DNA of 64,000 nt from Helicobacter bilis ATCC 51630. GTDB taxonomy: Bacteria; Campylobacterota; Campylobacteria; Campylobacterales; Helicobacteraceae. A model generated the notes under the pieces. It saw only the letters and a list, made by a program, of their open reading frames with translations. It was not told the origin of the DNA and searched no databases. The position numbers and the translations under genes were made by a program. Of the stretch, positions 62,302 to 64,000 are shown one piece after another. The first letter of the stretch is position 1. Every line of letters begins with the position of its first letter. The DNA lies in NCBI RefSeq assembly GCF_000686565.1, contig NZ_JMKW01000007.1, forward strand, positions 1 to 64,000. The letters are read 5' to 3'.

Positions 62302-63798
62302 ATGAAAGGGGACAATGTGGGAGCGCAAAACAAAAAAAAGCTTTCAATACTTTATGGTTTAGTATGTATAGGCATTATGATTTCTTTTTGGATTATCCCT
62401 GCACCAGAGGGCATGAAAGCAGAGGGTTGGCATTTACTTGGAATCTTTTGTGCGACAATTTTGGCAATTATTCTAAAAGTTATGCCTATCGGGGCATTAA
62501 GCATGATAGCTATCGCCATTGTAGCGATTACTTGCGTAACAGCTCCCGGTGATACAAAAGCAAGTATTAAAAATGCTTTGAGTGGATTTAATGAGAGTCT
62601 TATCTGGATGATAGGCGTGGCGATTATGATTAGTCGTGCGATTATTAAAACTGGACTAGGTAAGCGAATTGGCTATTATTTTGTATCACTTTTTGGTAAA
62701 AATACGCTAGGCATTGCGTATTCTCTTGTAGTAAGTGAGACGATTTTAGCACCTGTTACACCATCAAATACGGCTAGGGGCGGGGCGATAATCCACCCTA
62801 TTATGCGTTCTATCGCACATAATTTTAACTCCGAGCCTGAAACAAAAACGCAAAATAAAATAGGCAAATATCTTGCATTGGTAAATTTTCAAATAAACCC
62901 AATCACTTCGGGCATGTTTATCACTGCTACTGCACCAAATCCTATGGTCGTGAATAAAATCGTAGAAGTAGCAAATAATCATGGCATAGAAATTGACATG
63001 CACATCACTTGGGGGCAGTGGGCTTTATCCATGTTTTTGCCTAGTATTGTCGTGCTATTTTTATTACCGCTTGTTGTGTGGGCTATCTATCCCCCTGAAA
63101 TAAAAAAGACAGAAAACGCAAAAGATATGGCTACAAAAGAACTAAATGCAATGGGTCCTATGAGTTTGCAGGAAAAAGTCGTGCTTGGTATATTTGCCAT
63201 TATGCTTATGCTATGGGCTGGAGTTGGTAAGTTTTTTGGGTTTAAGATAGACCCTGCTGCAGTTGCGTTTTTGGGATTAGCATTAACCCTTGTTAGCGGC
63301 ATACTCACTTGGGAAGATATCCTTAAAGAAAAGAGTGCATGGGATACTGTGGTATGGTTTAGTGCGTTAGTAATGATGGCTAGTTTTCTTGGTAAGTTGG
63401 GCGTTGTTAGCTATTATGCGACACATCTTGAAAGCGGTATCAATGCACTAGGCTTTGGCTGGTTTGGTGCGTGTTTGTTGCTTACGCTTATTTATCTTTA
63501 TATGCACTACTTTTTTGCCTCCACAACGGCACATATAGCTGCTGTGTTTGCGGCATTCTATGCGGCTGGTTTAGCACTTGGCGCACCGCCTATGCTATAT
63601 GCCTTAATGCTTGCAGCAGCAGGTAATATTATGATGAGTTTAACGCATTATGCGACAGGGACTGCCCCAGTTATCTTTGGGTCTGGTTATGCAAGTGTTG
63701 GAGAATGGTGGAAAGTAGGCTTTGTGATGAGTGTTGTGAGTGTGCTTGTATTTGGCATTGTCGGTGGTATTTGGTGGAAAATTTTAGGATATTATTAG
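62302..63798 (+). CDS. DASS family dicarboxylate/anion transporter
   Basis: Inner-membrane carrier (up to 498 aa) of the divalent anion:sodium symporter (SLC13) family, close to bacterial tartrate/succinate and 2-oxoglutarate/malate translocators. It has about 12 helices and signature segments TPSNTARGGAIIHPIMRSIA in the first half and HYATGTAPVIFGSGY in the second. GTG 62317 with AAGGGGACAAT just before it is a strong alternative to ATG 62302. It may import C4-dicarboxylates for respiration. The gene carries no AGATTCT copy, in contrast to most neighbours. Confidence 0.9.
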   Translation: MKGDNVGAQNKKKLSILYGLVCIGIMISFWIIPAPEGMKAEGWHLLGIFCATILAIILKVMPIGALSMIAIAIVAITCVTAPGDTKASIKNALSGFNESLIWMIGVAIMISRAIIKTGLGKRIGYYFVSLFGKNTLGIAYSLVVSETILAPVTPSNTARGGAIIHPIMRSIAHNFNSEPETKTQNKIGKYLALVNFQINPITSGMFITATAPNPMVVNKIVEVANNHGIEIDMHITWGQWALSMFLPSIVVLFLLPLVVWAIYPPEIKKTENAKDMATKELNAMGPMSLQEKVVLGIFAIMLMLWAGVGKFFGFKIDPAAVAFLGLALTLVSGILTWEDILKEKSAWDTVVWFSALVMMASFLGKLGVVSYYATHLESGINALGFGWFGACLLLTLIYLYMHYFFASTTAHIAAVFAAFYAAGLALGAPPMLYALMLAAAGNIMMSLTHYATGTAPVIFGSGYASVGEWWKVGFVMSVVSVLVFGIVGGIWWKILGYY

Positions 63799-63801
63799 GA
63801 T

Positions 63802-64000
63802 ATGTTTAGAATCTTATGTATTATATTAGCTTGTTTTTTTGTCGGCTGTGGTGTAAAGGGGACCGAAGAATCTATATCTTTAGGCAAACTGCACTCTTTG
63901 CAAATCCTACCAAACACACTGCCAAAAAAACCACAAAAAGAGATCGCTAGAATCTGTGCGAGTTTCACACCCTTTAATGCCACAAAACAATATGAGATTC
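63802..64000 (+). CDS. Lipoprotein, 5' part (runs off the window)
   Basis: The first 66 codons of a gene that starts four bases after the DASS stop and runs off the right edge. The start MFRILCIILACFFVGCGVKG is a lipoprotein signal with the lipobox FVGC, and the remainder is polar with a Pro/Lys-rich stretch (LPKKPQKE). Tight spacing suggests the same transcript as the transporter. Family unknown in the visible part. Confidence 0.6.
   Translation, partial: MFRILCIILACFFVGCGVKGTEESISLGKLHSLQILPNTLPKKPQKEIARICASFTPFNATKQYEI

Noticed and set aside
1-64000. tRNA, rRNA, prophage or transposase genes
   Set aside because: None was seen in any spacer; all long frames are accounted for by other genes.

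Overview
The window reads as chromosomal DNA of a Helicobacter species outside the H. pylori group, most like the enterohepatic helicobacters (Campylobacterota). The evidence is the gene content and order: rsmD-fliL-acpS, serS-pflB, the hydABCD uptake hydrogenase, flgI, CheV, a MotE-like protein and cysteine-rich Hcp-type SEL1 repeats. The DNA is AT-rich, long G/C homopolymers sit in surface-glycan genes, and the 7-mer AGATTCT/AGAATCT is extraordinarily frequent. No rRNA, tRNA, CRISPR array, transposase or prophage was seen.

Layout. 1-4046: dTDP-amino-sugar/glycan cluster (broken 4-aminotransferase, 3,4-ketoisomerase, methyltransferase, GNAT enzyme, left-handed beta-helix acetyltransferase, formyltransferase); four of its genes carry poly-G tracts. 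4205-7551: leuD and the divergent clpS-clpA pair. 7778-11860: outer-membrane protein, orphan YejA-like binding protein, GT90 glycosyltransferase. 11994-18129: argJ, a FliK-like protein, an Rrf2 regulator, a small membrane protein and dnaX. 18281-22394: dapF, a hypothetical gene, rsmD, a frameshifted fliL, a secreted FliL paralogue and acpS. 22640-27661: accessory operon of two flavin monooxygenases, an MFS carrier and an ATP-grasp ligase. 28004-37948: GT9 glycosyltransferase, glmS, a phase-OFF methyltransferase, flgI, alaS with a palindromic in-frame insert, and a DUF268 methyltransferase. 38155-46940: a repeat-containing lipoprotein, hydABCD, Hcp-like protein, degenerate protease-fold protein, cyclophilin, TrpC-like protein. 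47200-53628: the serS-pflB-msrB operon, then cheV and a motE-like gene. 54103-64000: decayed genes, a TSUP exporter, a type III restriction-modification pair, alcohol dehydrogenase, DASS transporter and the start of a lipoprotein.

Three themes stand out. (1) Seven poly-G tracts of 11-14 bases, all in sugar, methyl or glycosyl transferase genes, form a combinatorial phase-variation set; near the 3' end of the acetyltransferase and GNAT genes the tract also decides whether translation ends on the next gene's start codon. (2) The quasi-palindrome AGAWTCT is scattered through coding and non-coding DNA, pairs into hairpins at gene ends, and builds low-complexity DS/ES-rich inserts inside dnaX, argJ and the ATP-grasp gene. 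(3) alaS carries a roughly 147-residue insert made of nested inverted repeats, resembling a protein-embedded palindromic element. Flagellar genes are scattered over the window, and fliL is interrupted at an A7 run immediately upstream of an intact secreted FliL copy. Hydrogenase, clp, dnaX and tRNA-synthetase genes are ordinary core genes.
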